Made by a program: the position numbers and the translations under genes | Assembly (NCBI GenBank): GCA_009920595.1 | Contig: RFZR01000138.1 | Coordinates: 1 to 5,150 of the forward strand | Direction of reading: 5' to 3' | Source: Alphaproteobacteria bacterium | GTDB taxonomy: Bacteria; Pseudomonadota; Alphaproteobacteria; Rhizobiales; Beijerinckiaceae | DNA length: 5,150 bases | Part shown: piece by piece, positions 1 to 5,150 of the stretch | Layout: each line of letters begins with the position of its first letter | Numbering within the stretch: position 1 is the first letter of the stretch | The notes under the pieces: generated by a model | The model's database searches: none | Told to the model about the DNA's origin: nothing | What the model saw: only the letters and a program-made list of their open reading frames with translations

Positions 1-689
1 TGGCGACCTTCTTGAACCAGATTAGACCGACGCTGCCAGTAAAGGTTACGAACGAACACATAGCGATCAAGGCTTGAAGCAGCGATTAGCCCTTCATTGG
101 TTTTCGCATCGGCCCGCGTGGCGAGATATTCTGTTCCCGTCAAAGCATAATAAGTATTCATCGGCAAAAGATTACGCGCATCAGTCGTCACGCGCACCGC
201 GCGACCCGCTGTTTCTCTCAACGTTGACGGACCAAGCAAAGGCAACACGACATAGGGACCCGTCGAGAAACCCCACACGCCCAAGGTTTGACCAAAATCG
301 CCATAGGATTTTTTCAAACCAATTTTTGTTCCCACATCAAAAAGTCCACCAACGCCCACAGTCGTGTTCACAAGTACACGAGAGAAATCTGTTCCGGCTT
401 GCGTGCCGCGACCCTGCAAAGCATGATTCACACCTGCATACACATCATCAAGATTGTCGAAGACATTGCTGACGCCTTGACGCACTGGCTGCGGTAAAAC
501 CGCATTCCAAATCGAGACAAGCGGATTGATAATCACCATATCGACAACATCATTTAACGCAAATGTCGCGCGGTTCACGCTCTCAAGCGGATCATAGGGT
601 TGAGGCATAGTCTCGTCGGCATACGCAACCGAGCCAAGCGAAAGCCCGAACACAAAACTCAAAACCAGTTGCCGAACGCACTTCATCAT
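1..689 (-). CDS. mlaA: MlaA (VacJ) outer-membrane phospholipid-removal protein, C-terminus cut by window edge
   Basis: MlaA sits in the outer membrane and removes mislocalised phospholipid from its outer leaflet, handing it to the periplasmic Mla carrier. I translated 229 codons with no stop before the left edge; E. coli MlaA is about 250 residues, so only the tail is missing. The family hallmark YDPLESVNR is at residues 32-40, QPVRQGVSNVFDNL at 67-80, and the GPYVVLPLLGPS segment at 144-155. The first ATG (689-687) overlaps the mlaD stop as ATGA; a second ATG follows at once (686-684). Residues 1-24 form a signal peptide with a probable signal-peptidase-I site AYA|DE. E. coli MlaA is a lipoprotein, but no lipobox cysteine is seen here: the only cysteine near the start is residue 4, ahead of the hydrophobic stretch. 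Its place as last visible gene of the mla cluster implies co-transcription with mlaD. Family assignment is secure; the lack of lipidation is inferred. Confidence 0.93.
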   Translation of the reverse strand, partial: MMKCVRQLVLSFVFGLSLGSVAYADETMPQPYDPLESVNRATFALNDVVDMVIINPLVSIWNAVLPQPVRQGVSNVFDNLDDVYAGVNHALQGRGTQAGTDFSRVLVNTTVGVGGLFDVGTKIGLKKSYGDFGQTLGVWGFSTGPYVVLPLLGPSTLRETAGRAVRVTTDARNLLPMNTYYALTGTEYLATRADAKTNEGLIAASSLDRYVFVRNLYWQRRSNLVQEGR

Positions 690-1159
690 TTTGTCTGCCC
701 CGGCGTCTCCGCCGCCTTGTTAAACAAAAACTGACTGATCAGTTTCTCCAAAACCATCGCCGATTGGGTTTTCATAACCCGATCTCCTTGAACCAGATAC
801 TCCGGAACCCCACCCGGTTCCAAGCCTATATATTGCTCGCCCAAGAGACCCGACGTCAGAATTATGGCAATTGTGTCTTTCGAGAAACGAAACGCCGAAG
901 AAATTCGAAGCCGAGCGACGGCCTCATAGGTTTCACCGTCAAGGCTGATGGACTCGACCCGCCCGACGACCACACCGGCGCTTTTTACCGGCGCGCGAAC
1001 TTTCAAGCCACCGATATTGTCAAAGCGCGCTTCGATCACATAAGCCGTTCCGGTGTCAAAGCCCGTCAGATTTCCGACTTTCATCGCCAAAAACAGCAGA
1101 GCCAAAATACCAAGGGCTACAAAGGCGCCGACCGCAAGGTCGAATTGAGAGCGGTTCAT
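686..1159 (-). CDS. mlaD: MlaD, MCE-domain substrate-binding subunit of the Mla lipid ABC transporter
   Basis: MlaD is anchored in the inner membrane by one N-terminal helix and forms a hexameric MCE ring that passes phospholipid between the periplasmic carrier MlaC and the MlaFE transporter. The 157-residue product has a membrane helix at about residues 8-29, then one MCE domain from about 38 to 117. It carries the family motif FDNIGGLKVRAPV (46-58), AGVVVGRV (61-68) and the signature TSGLLGEQYIGLEPGG (102-117). A C-terminal helix, SAMVLEKLISQFLF (133-146), matches the helix that lines the channel in E. coli MlaD. It is shorter than E. coli MlaD (183 residues), lacking mainly the low-complexity tail. 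The ATG start overlaps the mlaE stop by one base (TGATG), and its stop overlaps the mlaA start, so translational coupling is likely. The gene appears intact. Confidence 0.96.
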   Translation of the reverse strand: MNRSQFDLAVGAFVALGILALLFLAMKVGNLTGFDTGTAYVIEARFDNIGGLKVRAPVKSAGVVVGRVESISLDGETYEAVARLRISSAFRFSKDTIAIILTSGLLGEQYIGLEPGGVPEYLVQGDRVMKTQSAMVLEKLISQFLFNKAAETPGQTK

Positions 1160-1865
1160 CAGTTTAATCCCCGGAACATCATAACGGTCAAAACAAGATC
1201 CAAGAGCAAGACGGTAAGAGACGATGTGACAACGGTACGCGTTGTCGCAGTCGAAACACCTTCAGCGGTTGGCACTGCGAAATAGCCTTCGAAAACGGAA
1301 ATCAAACCAACTGCGACGCCAAACACCACGCTCTTCAAAATGCCATTCACAATGTCGATGCGCACATCGACACTCGCCTGCATTTGCGACCAGAATGCGC
1401 CATCGTCAATGCCAATCAATTTGACACCGATGATCCACGCGCCGCCAACGCCTGCTGCAGAAAAAAGAGCGGCCAGAAGAGGGACTGAAAAAACAGCGGC
1501 CATAAAGCGTGGCGCAATGACACGCGCTATAGGATCAACAGCCATCATATCCATCGCTGCCAATCACGCACAAGTGAAAGCGCAACAATCACACCGAGCG
1601 CTTCGGTCGAGCCGTAACGTTGCAAAACCTCATAACCTTGAACGGCCAAAACCATACCAACAAAGAGGCCTGAGACAATCACAATCGAAAGCGAGCGAAC
1701 GCCAGAAAAATATAATTCTCGAATGATGAGACTGAAGCGTAAAAATACAACGCCTAAAACACCAAAGACAGAAAACGCAAAACGCGCTGCAAGTCCGAGT
1801 CGTTCAAGACGACTCGTTAGCGCATGACCTAAAACAGTAAGAATGGACAAAGGATTCGCTTTCAT
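1159..1865 (-). pseudogene. mlaE: mlaE, Mla transporter permease, broken by an internal out-of-frame deletion
   Basis: MlaE is the membrane permease of the Mla ABC complex and contacts MlaF and MlaD. The N-terminal part starts at ATG 1865 (ATGA overlap with the mlaF stop) and matches the family through residue R100: ELYFSGVRSLS, VSGLFVGMVLAVQGYEVL and ALSLVR. It then reads five or six unrelated residues to a TGA at 1547-1545. The family sequence resumes in another frame at TTG 1563-1561 (LAAMDMMAVDP, then PRFMAAV, KSVVFGVAVGLISVFEGY and ATTRTVV) and runs to a stop ending at 1159. Compared with E. coli MlaE (260 residues), the conserved block between ALSLLR and the MMAVDP region, about 30 residues including the GPV...AGR.G...AE...M...EQ signature, is absent. 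The span is 707 bases; adding 91 would give 798, exactly 266 codons, a normal length. A working permease cannot be made from this sequence as written. Either the gene is a pseudogene or the assembly is wrong here. Confidence 0.9.
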
Positions 1866-2614
1866 GGCGCAAGCAAATCCTTGATGTAATCCGGCGCAGG
1901 ATAATGAAAAGGTACAGGTCCATCCGGCAATCCATCAGCGAATTGACGAATGAACGGATCGCTCGAAGCACGGATCTGATCGGGAGCAAGATCGCAATGT
2001 ACTTTGCCACCTGACAAAACAACAACGCGATCAGCAAGACGCAATGTCTCGTTCAAATCATGTGTAACGATGACAGATGTCATACCGAGGGCCGCATTCA
2101 ATCTCTTGATCAAGCGCCCGATGATTCCCACTGAAATCGGATCAAGTCCAGTAAAGGGTTCATCATAAAGCATGATGGAAGGATCAAGCGTAACAGCACG
2201 CGCAAGCGCGACGCGACGCGCCATACCGCCTGACAACTCTGAAGGCATGAGATGCGCAGCACCCCGCAATCCCACCGCTTCGAGTTTCATCAACACAAGC
2301 GCGCGGATCATGTCTTCGGAGAGATCTGTTTGCTCGCGATAGGGAAAGGCCACATTGTCGAAGACTGACAAATCGGTAAACAGGGCGCCGAATTGAAACA
2401 GCATACCGATGCGGCGGCGCAACGCATAGAGTGACGATTTGGACAGGGTCGGCACATTCTGATTTTCGACAATCACTTGACCTGAGCGGGGCGCAAGGCG
2501 GCCACCGATCAAACCGAGCAACGTCGTTTTTCCGCCGCCGGACGCGCCCATAATGGCGATGATTTCACCACGCCGAATGGTCAAGCTCAAATCATCAAGA
2601 ATCAGCAATTGCAA
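1862..2614 (-). CDS. mlaF: MlaF, ATPase of the Mla lipid ABC transporter, N-terminus apparently truncated or start lost
   Basis: MlaF hydrolyses ATP to drive lipid movement by the MlaFEDB complex. Numbering from TTG 2614, Walker A GASGGGKT is at 23-30, the Q-loop at Q74, the signature LSGGM at 128-132, Walker B IMLYDEP at 147-153 with catalytic E152, and the switch histidine is H185. The C-terminal DGLPDGPVPFHYP (227-239) is specific to MlaF and aligns with E. coli DGIADGPVPFRYP. Some 18 N-terminal residues are missing relative to E. coli (269 residues), including the first strand and the A-loop region. The ten codons before TTG 2614 read NHNLHFAVTC, which resembles that missing strand, but a TGA at 2647-2645 follows upstream and no ATG, GTG or TTG lies between. 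TTG 2614 has no clear ribosome binding site; TTG 2608 is a further option. The ATPase core is intact, but the 5' end looks damaged. The stop overlaps the mlaE start (ATGA). Confidence 0.9.
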   Translation of the reverse strand: MQLLILDDLSLTIRRGEIIAIMGASGGGKTTLLGLIGGRLAPRSGQVIVENQNVPTLSKSSLYALRRRIGMLFQFGALFTDLSVFDNVAFPYREQTDLSEDMIRALVLMKLEAVGLRGAAHLMPSELSGGMARRVALARAVTLDPSIMLYDEPFTGLDPISVGIIGRLIKRLNAALGMTSVIVTHDLNETLRLADRVVVLSGGKVHCDLAPDQIRASSDPFIRQFADGLPDGPVPFHYPAPDYIKDLLAP

Positions 2615-2654
2615 ACAAGTTACGGCGAAATGAAGGTTATGGTTTCAAATAAAC
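2615..2654 (-). other. Junction between the carbonic-anhydrase-like gene and mlaF
   Basis: These 40 bases hold no terminator-like hairpin and no convincing promoter. The mlaF-frame codons from 2644 down to 2615 (NHNLHFAVTC) resemble the N-terminal strand of the MlaF ATPase but are cut off by TGA at 2647-2645. A TTG at 2648-2646 opens a different frame that ends four codons later at TAA. This fits a small deletion or single-base error at the original mlaF start. Confidence 0.45.
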
Positions 2655-3407
2655 TCAATAAACGCCTTTGAGCAGAAAGCGCCGATTGATCGGCTGCAAC
2701 GGCCGCGCATTCATCGGGAAGATGAGTTTGAAAACATCGATATCGCTTTGCGCAGCCTCTATGGGCTGTTCAAAAATTACCCAATCCACATTTTCGGTAC
2801 AAGGCGGCATGGTCAAAGAACCACGGTAACGGAACACGCCGCGCCCTTTTGGCAAGAGGGTCATCGGATCAACTGCGTTTGGCAAAGGCTGCGTGCCAAG
2901 TTTGCCCGGTGCATGACCCATCAATTGCGAAAAAATCTCGTTTCGATCGCCGGCACGCACGAAAACCGAGACCATAGCGAGTTTTTTCTGGCCTTGCGTA
3001 TGGACGAATTGAATTTCCATTGCATGGCGAACGCCATCCACCGCATGTTCTGCCGGAACATGAAACAGAATTTGCTTGAGCGCGAATTCTTCGCTGCCAA
3101 GTTTCATCGTGCTGCCTTTGGCCACCTGCGCATAGACAGAGCGACCATTATTCACCATCGGAAAGGGCTGGGCCTTCCAATCGAAGGCCAGTGGTTCAAC
3201 AGATGAAATATAATAGGGGCGCAAATCGATGGGTGATTGCTCAAGACCGGCGGCGCAGGCTGCATTCGCGGCTTCGAGTTCAGCCCATTTTTCAGGACCT
3301 TCGGGCCCATTATAGGTCCATACTTTCCCCTCTTGAGCGCTAACGGCCCCAATCTGCAGCAACAGGCCAAGCACCCCAAGGGTCACAAAACGCAAAAACT
3401 GAACCAC
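2655..3407 (-). CDS. Exported alpha-carbonic-anhydrase-like protein lacking two zinc ligands (probable pseudoenzyme)
   Basis: The 250-residue protein belongs to the alpha-carbonic anhydrase family, whose members hydrate CO2 at a zinc held by three histidines. A signal peptide covers residues 1-24 (VSA|QE), so it is periplasmic or secreted. Family marks: GPEGPEKWAEL (34-44), EQSPIDL (56-62), NNG (86-88), FHVPAEH (115-121) and GSLTMPPCTENVDW (196-209). Cysteines 51 and 203 match the usual disulfide pair. Against human CA II, His94 is L114 (codon 3066-3068), His96 is kept as H116, and His119 is Q133 (codon 3009-3011). The shuttle His64 is R89. Glu106, His107, Glu117 and Thr199 equivalents are kept (E120, H121, E131, T199). 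Normal zinc catalysis is therefore unlikely; a binding or structural role like that of eukaryotic CA-related proteins is an inference. The start is GTG 3407, with GGGAG six bases upstream. It lies 40 bases upstream of mlaF and may share its transcript. Confidence 0.9.
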   Translation of the reverse strand: MVQFLRFVTLGVLGLLLQIGAVSAQEGKVWTYNGPEGPEKWAELEAANAACAAGLEQSPIDLRPYYISSVEPLAFDWKAQPFPMVNNGRSVYAQVAKGSTMKLGSEEFALKQILFHVPAEHAVDGVRHAMEIQFVHTQGQKKLAMVSVFVRAGDRNEIFSQLMGHAPGKLGTQPLPNAVDPMTLLPKGRGVFRYRGSLTMPPCTENVDWVIFEQPIEAAQSDIDVFKLIFPMNARPLQPINRRFLLKGVY

Positions 3408-3502
3408 CCGACACTCCCACCAACAGGCCTGAAAACGGCCAAGCGCCTCGAATTTCTAGCGAATTCCGTGCCAAACAATCAGCTTTCTGACTTGTGCAGG
3501 CG
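3408..3502 (-). other. Intergenic spacer between the DUF1674 gene and the carbonic-anhydrase-like gene
   Basis: This 95-base spacer has no clear intrinsic terminator. A short inverted repeat, GAATT and AATTC flanking seven bases (minus strand GAATTCGCTAGAAATTC), lies mid-spacer at about 3452-3468. A promoter for the downstream genes could sit here, but I could not pair convincing -35 and -10 boxes. Confidence 0.3.
3414..3418 (-). promoter_or_regulatory. Ribosome binding site of the carbonic-anhydrase-like gene
   Basis: GGGAG on the minus strand, six bases before the GTG at 3407-3405. It supports the GTG start, which also gives a well-formed signal peptide. Confidence 0.6.
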
Positions 3503-3706
3503 TCAGAAATCGCTCGCAATCCCTTTGTTCTCCCAATCACCATAACGGACGGGTTCAGGCCCCGCGCGGCCATTGACTTCCACTGGCCGATCCTGATGCG
3601 TGGCTGCGTTACGACGCGCTTGTGCCTCCTCGAGCGCTCTTTGCGCTGCGGGTGTGAGCGTTTTCAACGGGACTTCGAGTTCAGTTGGAGACTGAGGCTC
3701 AGCCAT
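3503..3706 (-). CDS. DUF1674 / SDHAF4-like small protein, probable succinate dehydrogenase assembly factor
   Basis: The 67-residue product ends in GPEPVRYGDWENKGIASDF, the diagnostic C-terminus of the DUF1674 family. The mitochondrial relative SDHAF4 (Sdh8 in yeast) binds the flavinylated SdhA subunit and helps its assembly into succinate dehydrogenase; that role is carried over by homology. The N-terminal half is polar and rich in Glu, Pro and Ala, as usual. I chose ATG 3706 because AGAGGTG (3719-3713) lies just before it; an earlier in-frame ATG at 3763 would add 19 residues and put this ribosome binding site inside the coding sequence. No sdh genes are in the window. It is divergent from rsmB, and a nearby rsmB is, from memory, common in Rhizobiales. 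Family call is firm; the function is inferred. Confidence 0.9.
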   Translation of the reverse strand: MAEPQSPTELEVPLKTLTPAAQRALEEAQARRNAATHQDRPVEVNGRAGPEPVRYGDWENKGIASDF

Positions 3707-3712
3707 AATGAT

Positions 3713-3719
3713 CACCTCT
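3713..3719 (-). promoter_or_regulatory. Ribosome binding site of the DUF1674 gene, deciding its start
   Basis: AGAGGTG on the minus strand leaves about eight bases between its GAGG core and ATG 3706. It is the strongest Shine-Dalgarno match in the window and favours the 67-residue product over an 86-residue one from ATG 3763. Confidence 0.75.
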
Positions 3720-3728
3720 AGGGATTTT

Positions 3729-3744
3729 AACCGCTCTTGCGGTT
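3729..3744. repeat. Small perfect hairpin in the DUF1674 leader region
   Basis: AACCGC-TCTT-GCGGTT, a six-base-pair stem with a four-base loop, lies ten bases upstream of the DUF1674 ribosome binding site. On neither strand is it followed by a run of T, so it is not a clear terminator. It may form a 5' leader hairpin in the DUF1674 mRNA; function is unknown. Confidence 0.4.
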
Positions 3745-3773
3745 CAGGCTTTTCTGGTCGCATAGAGGGGACT

Positions 3774-3794
3774 GGTCAAGGCGACGTCTTGACC
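3774..3794. promoter_or_regulatory. Seven-base inverted repeat between divergent genes, possible operator or paired -35 boxes
   Basis: GGTCAAG-N7-CTTGACC is a perfect 21-base dyad between the DUF1674 and rsmB starts. Each arm contains TTGACC reading outward on one strand, close to the sigma-70 -35 consensus TTGACA, so it could serve divergent promoters. I see no good -10 box at 16-18 bases on either side, so the promoter reading is weak. A regulator-binding dyad or a leader hairpin are alternatives. Confidence 0.35.
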
Positions 3795-3819
3795 GACCTG
3801 ATCCGACAAAGAGCTTTTT

Positions 3820-5150
3820 GTGCCGCCAAACTCACCCTCCACTACATCATCATTGCATCCCGGACTTGCCGCGCGCGCTTTAGCAGTCACGGCCATTGAT
3901 GATTTCCTCACAAAAATCCAACCGCTCGATGAGACGCTTGAGCGTCTTTTAGACACGCCCGCCGCCCGCGAACTTCCCGATCGCGATCGGGGCCTTGTGC
4001 GCGCCATCGCTATGGCTGCCATTCGTCGGCTGGGCACCATCGCGAAAGCGTTGGAAGAGCGCATCGAACGCGGATTACCCAACCATTCGGGGCAGTTGGA
4101 AGCGATTTTGATCTCAGGCGCCGCCCAGATTCTCTTTCTCGATGTCCCGGATCATGCGGCAGTCGATCTGTCAGTGCGTCTTGTGCAGGCCAATGCCGAC
4201 GCCAAGCGGCTCACTGCGCTTTCCAACGCAGTTTTGCGGCGGATCGCGCGCGAAAAAGATGAAATCCTGAAAAAATCCGACCCGCTGACCATCGACACAC
4301 CAGAATGGCTCGCCAAACGCTGGATCAAAGCCTATGGCGCCGAAAATGCAGCAAAGATTGCGGCGGCCTTTCGCAACGAACCCGCAATCGACCTGACTTT
4401 GCGTGCCGATCCCAAGATGTGGGCGGAAAAACTCAATGCAAAAATCCTCCCGACCGGCTCGTTGCGCTTGCGTGACCGGACGCCTGTTCGCTCACTTGCC
4501 GGTTATGAAGAGGGTGCATTTTGGGTTCAAGACACGGCCGCAGCTCTGCCGGTTCGTCTGCTTGATCCAAAGCCCGGTGAAATCATTGCCGATCTTTGTG
4601 CGGCCCCTGGAGGCAAGACGGCACAACTCGCGCTTTCGGGCGCGCATGTGACCGCTGTTGACCGATCCGAAAAGCGCGTGGCGCGGCTCTCGCAGAATAT
4701 GCAGCGCTTAGGATTTTCGGTCGATGTTGTCGTGGCTGATGCAAGTCTTTGGCGCGGCGGCCCCTTCGACGCGATTCTGCTGGATGCCCCGTGCACCGCG
4801 ACCGGTACCATCCGCCGCCATCCCGATGTGGCGTGGCTGAAAACAGAAGAAGACCTCGCAAAACTCACTCGACTTCAGCAACGGCTTCTCGATCACAGCG
4901 CCGAACTTTTAAAACCCGGTGGTCGCCTGATTTACTGCACCTGTTCGCTCGAACCCGAGGAAGGCGAAGAGCAGATCAAGACATGCCTCGCCCGAAATCC
5001 GTCGCTGCGCCTTGTGCCCTTTGAAGCAAAAAAACTTCCTTGGCTTGGGGAAGAGCTCGCCGATGCGATTACGCCTCAAGGCTTTTTAAGAACACTTCCC
5101 TTTATGATGCCGGATGATGATCCACGTCTTGCGGGTCTCGACGGATTTTT
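3820..5150 (+). CDS. rsmB: RsmB-type 16S rRNA cytosine-C5 methyltransferase (NOL1/NOP2/sun family), 3' end cut by window edge
   Basis: RsmB transfers methyl from S-adenosylmethionine to C5 of C967 of 16S rRNA. I read 443 codons to the right edge without a stop. Residues about 12-140 form the NusB-like RNA-binding domain (HPGLAARALAV near the start, ISGAAQILFLDVPDHAAVDL further on). The Rossmann methyltransferase domain follows: SAM loop DLCAAPGGKT (258-267), acidic D281 in AVDRSEKR, D307 in VADAS, motif IV DAPCTATG with C325, and motif VI YCTCSLEPEEG with C375. In this family the motif VI cysteine is the nucleophile and the motif IV cysteine aids product release; both are present. The GTG at 3820 is chosen because the reading frame opens at 3802, the first in-frame ATG (4012) falls inside the NusB-like domain, and AAAGAG precedes it by six bases. 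TTG 3853 is a less likely start. The typical family length suggests only around ten residues are missing. Confidence 0.94.
   Translation, partial: MPPNSPSTTSSLHPGLAARALAVTAIDDFLTKIQPLDETLERLLDTPAARELPDRDRGLVRAIAMAAIRRLGTIAKALEERIERGLPNHSGQLEAILISGAAQILFLDVPDHAAVDLSVRLVQANADAKRLTALSNAVLRRIAREKDEILKKSDPLTIDTPEWLAKRWIKAYGAENAAKIAAAFRNEPAIDLTLRADPKMWAEKLNAKILPTGSLRLRDRTPVRSLAGYEEGAFWVQDTAAALPVRLLDPKPGEIIADLCAAPGGKTAQLALSGAHVTAVDRSEKRVARLSQNMQRLGFSVDVVVADASLWRGGPFDAILLDAPCTATGTIRRHPDVAWLKTEEDLAKLTRLQQRLLDHSAELLKPGGRLIYCTCSLEPEEGEEQIKTCLARNPSLRLVPFEAKKLPWLGEELADAITPQGFLRTLPFMMPDDDPRLAGLDGF

Noticed and set aside
74..472. Plus-strand open frame of 132 codons
   Set aside because: It is antisense to mlaA, has Arg/His-rich composition without family resemblance, and the minus-strand MlaA translation is clearly the real gene.
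764..1285. Plus-strand open frame of 173 codons
   Set aside because: It is antisense across mlaD and the mlaE tail; the minus-strand frames carry all recognisable motifs.
1545..1570. Programmed ribosomal frameshift joining the two mlaE halves
   Set aside because: No slippery run is present at the junction, and about 30 conserved residues are missing as well, so a frameshift alone could not restore a normal MlaE.
2748..3206. Plus-strand open frame of 152 codons
   Set aside because: It is antisense to the carbonic-anhydrase-like gene, with no ribosome binding site or family resemblance noticed.
3707..3763. N-terminal extension of the DUF1674 protein from ATG 3763
   Set aside because: The strong ribosome binding site at 3713-3719 would lie inside the extension; starting at 3706 gives the more usual family length.
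3932..3950. Terminator-like hairpin on the plus strand (AGACGC-TTGA-GCGTCT followed by TTT)
   Set aside because: It lies inside rsmB around codon 40, the stem is only six base pairs and the T run is short; it reads as conserved-type coding sequence (ETLERLL), so chance is likelier.
3976..3991. 16-base perfect palindrome CCCGATCGCGATCGGG
   Set aside because: It is inside rsmB and encodes a plausible LPDRDRG stretch; with one copy seen in the window there is no support for a binding site or dispersed repeat.
3744..4082. Minus-strand open frame of 112 codons overlapping the rsmB start
   Set aside because: Ser/Arg-rich shadow of rsmB; the plus frame encodes the NusB-like domain.
1..5150. CRISPR array, tRNA or rRNA gene, insertion sequence, phage or defence module
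   Set aside because: No direct-repeat array, tRNA-like fold, transposase motif or terminal repeats seen; nearly all of the window is covered by housekeeping-type genes.

Overview
The window looks like a piece of an alphaproteobacterial chromosome, probably Rhizobiales (Hyphomicrobiales). The clues are the DUF1674/SDHAF4-type protein, typical of alphaproteobacteria and mitochondria, placed beside an rsmB-type methyltransferase gene, and an Mla phospholipid-transport cluster with alphaproteobacterial-style proteins. The placement is inferred from protein character only; no search was possible.

Layout. Positions 1-2614, all on the minus strand, hold a tightly packed mla cluster read right to left as mlaF, mlaE, mlaD, mlaA, with neighbouring genes overlapping by 1 to 4 bases. 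MlaA runs off the left edge. Upstream of mlaF, on the same strand, is a gene for an exported alpha-carbonic-anhydrase-like protein (2655-3407), and upstream of that a 67-residue DUF1674 (SDHAF4-like) gene (3503-3706). A 113-base divergent intergenic region (3707-3819) with two dyads separates these from rsmB on the plus strand (3820 to the right edge, a few codons short of complete).

How they work together. MlaF (ATPase), MlaE (permease) and MlaD (MCE-domain substrate-binding protein) form the inner-membrane complex of the Mla lipid-asymmetry pathway, and MlaA is its outer-membrane component. Genes for the other known partners, MlaC and MlaB, are not in the window and could lie beyond the left edge. 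RsmB methylates 16S rRNA and the DUF1674 protein probably assists succinate dehydrogenase assembly; neither is functionally tied to Mla.

The most unusual points are: (1) mlaE is broken. Its two halves lie in different frames and about 30 residues of the most conserved middle are missing, which fits a deletion near 91 bases. (2) mlaF has no normal start codon, and recognisable N-terminal coding sequence runs upstream into a stop. (3) The carbonic-anhydrase-like protein keeps the fold signatures but lacks two of three zinc-binding histidines and the proton-shuttle histidine, so it is probably a pseudoenzyme. (4) MlaA has a plain signal peptide with no lipobox. The two mla lesions could be real gene decay or assembly error; the sequence alone does not decide.
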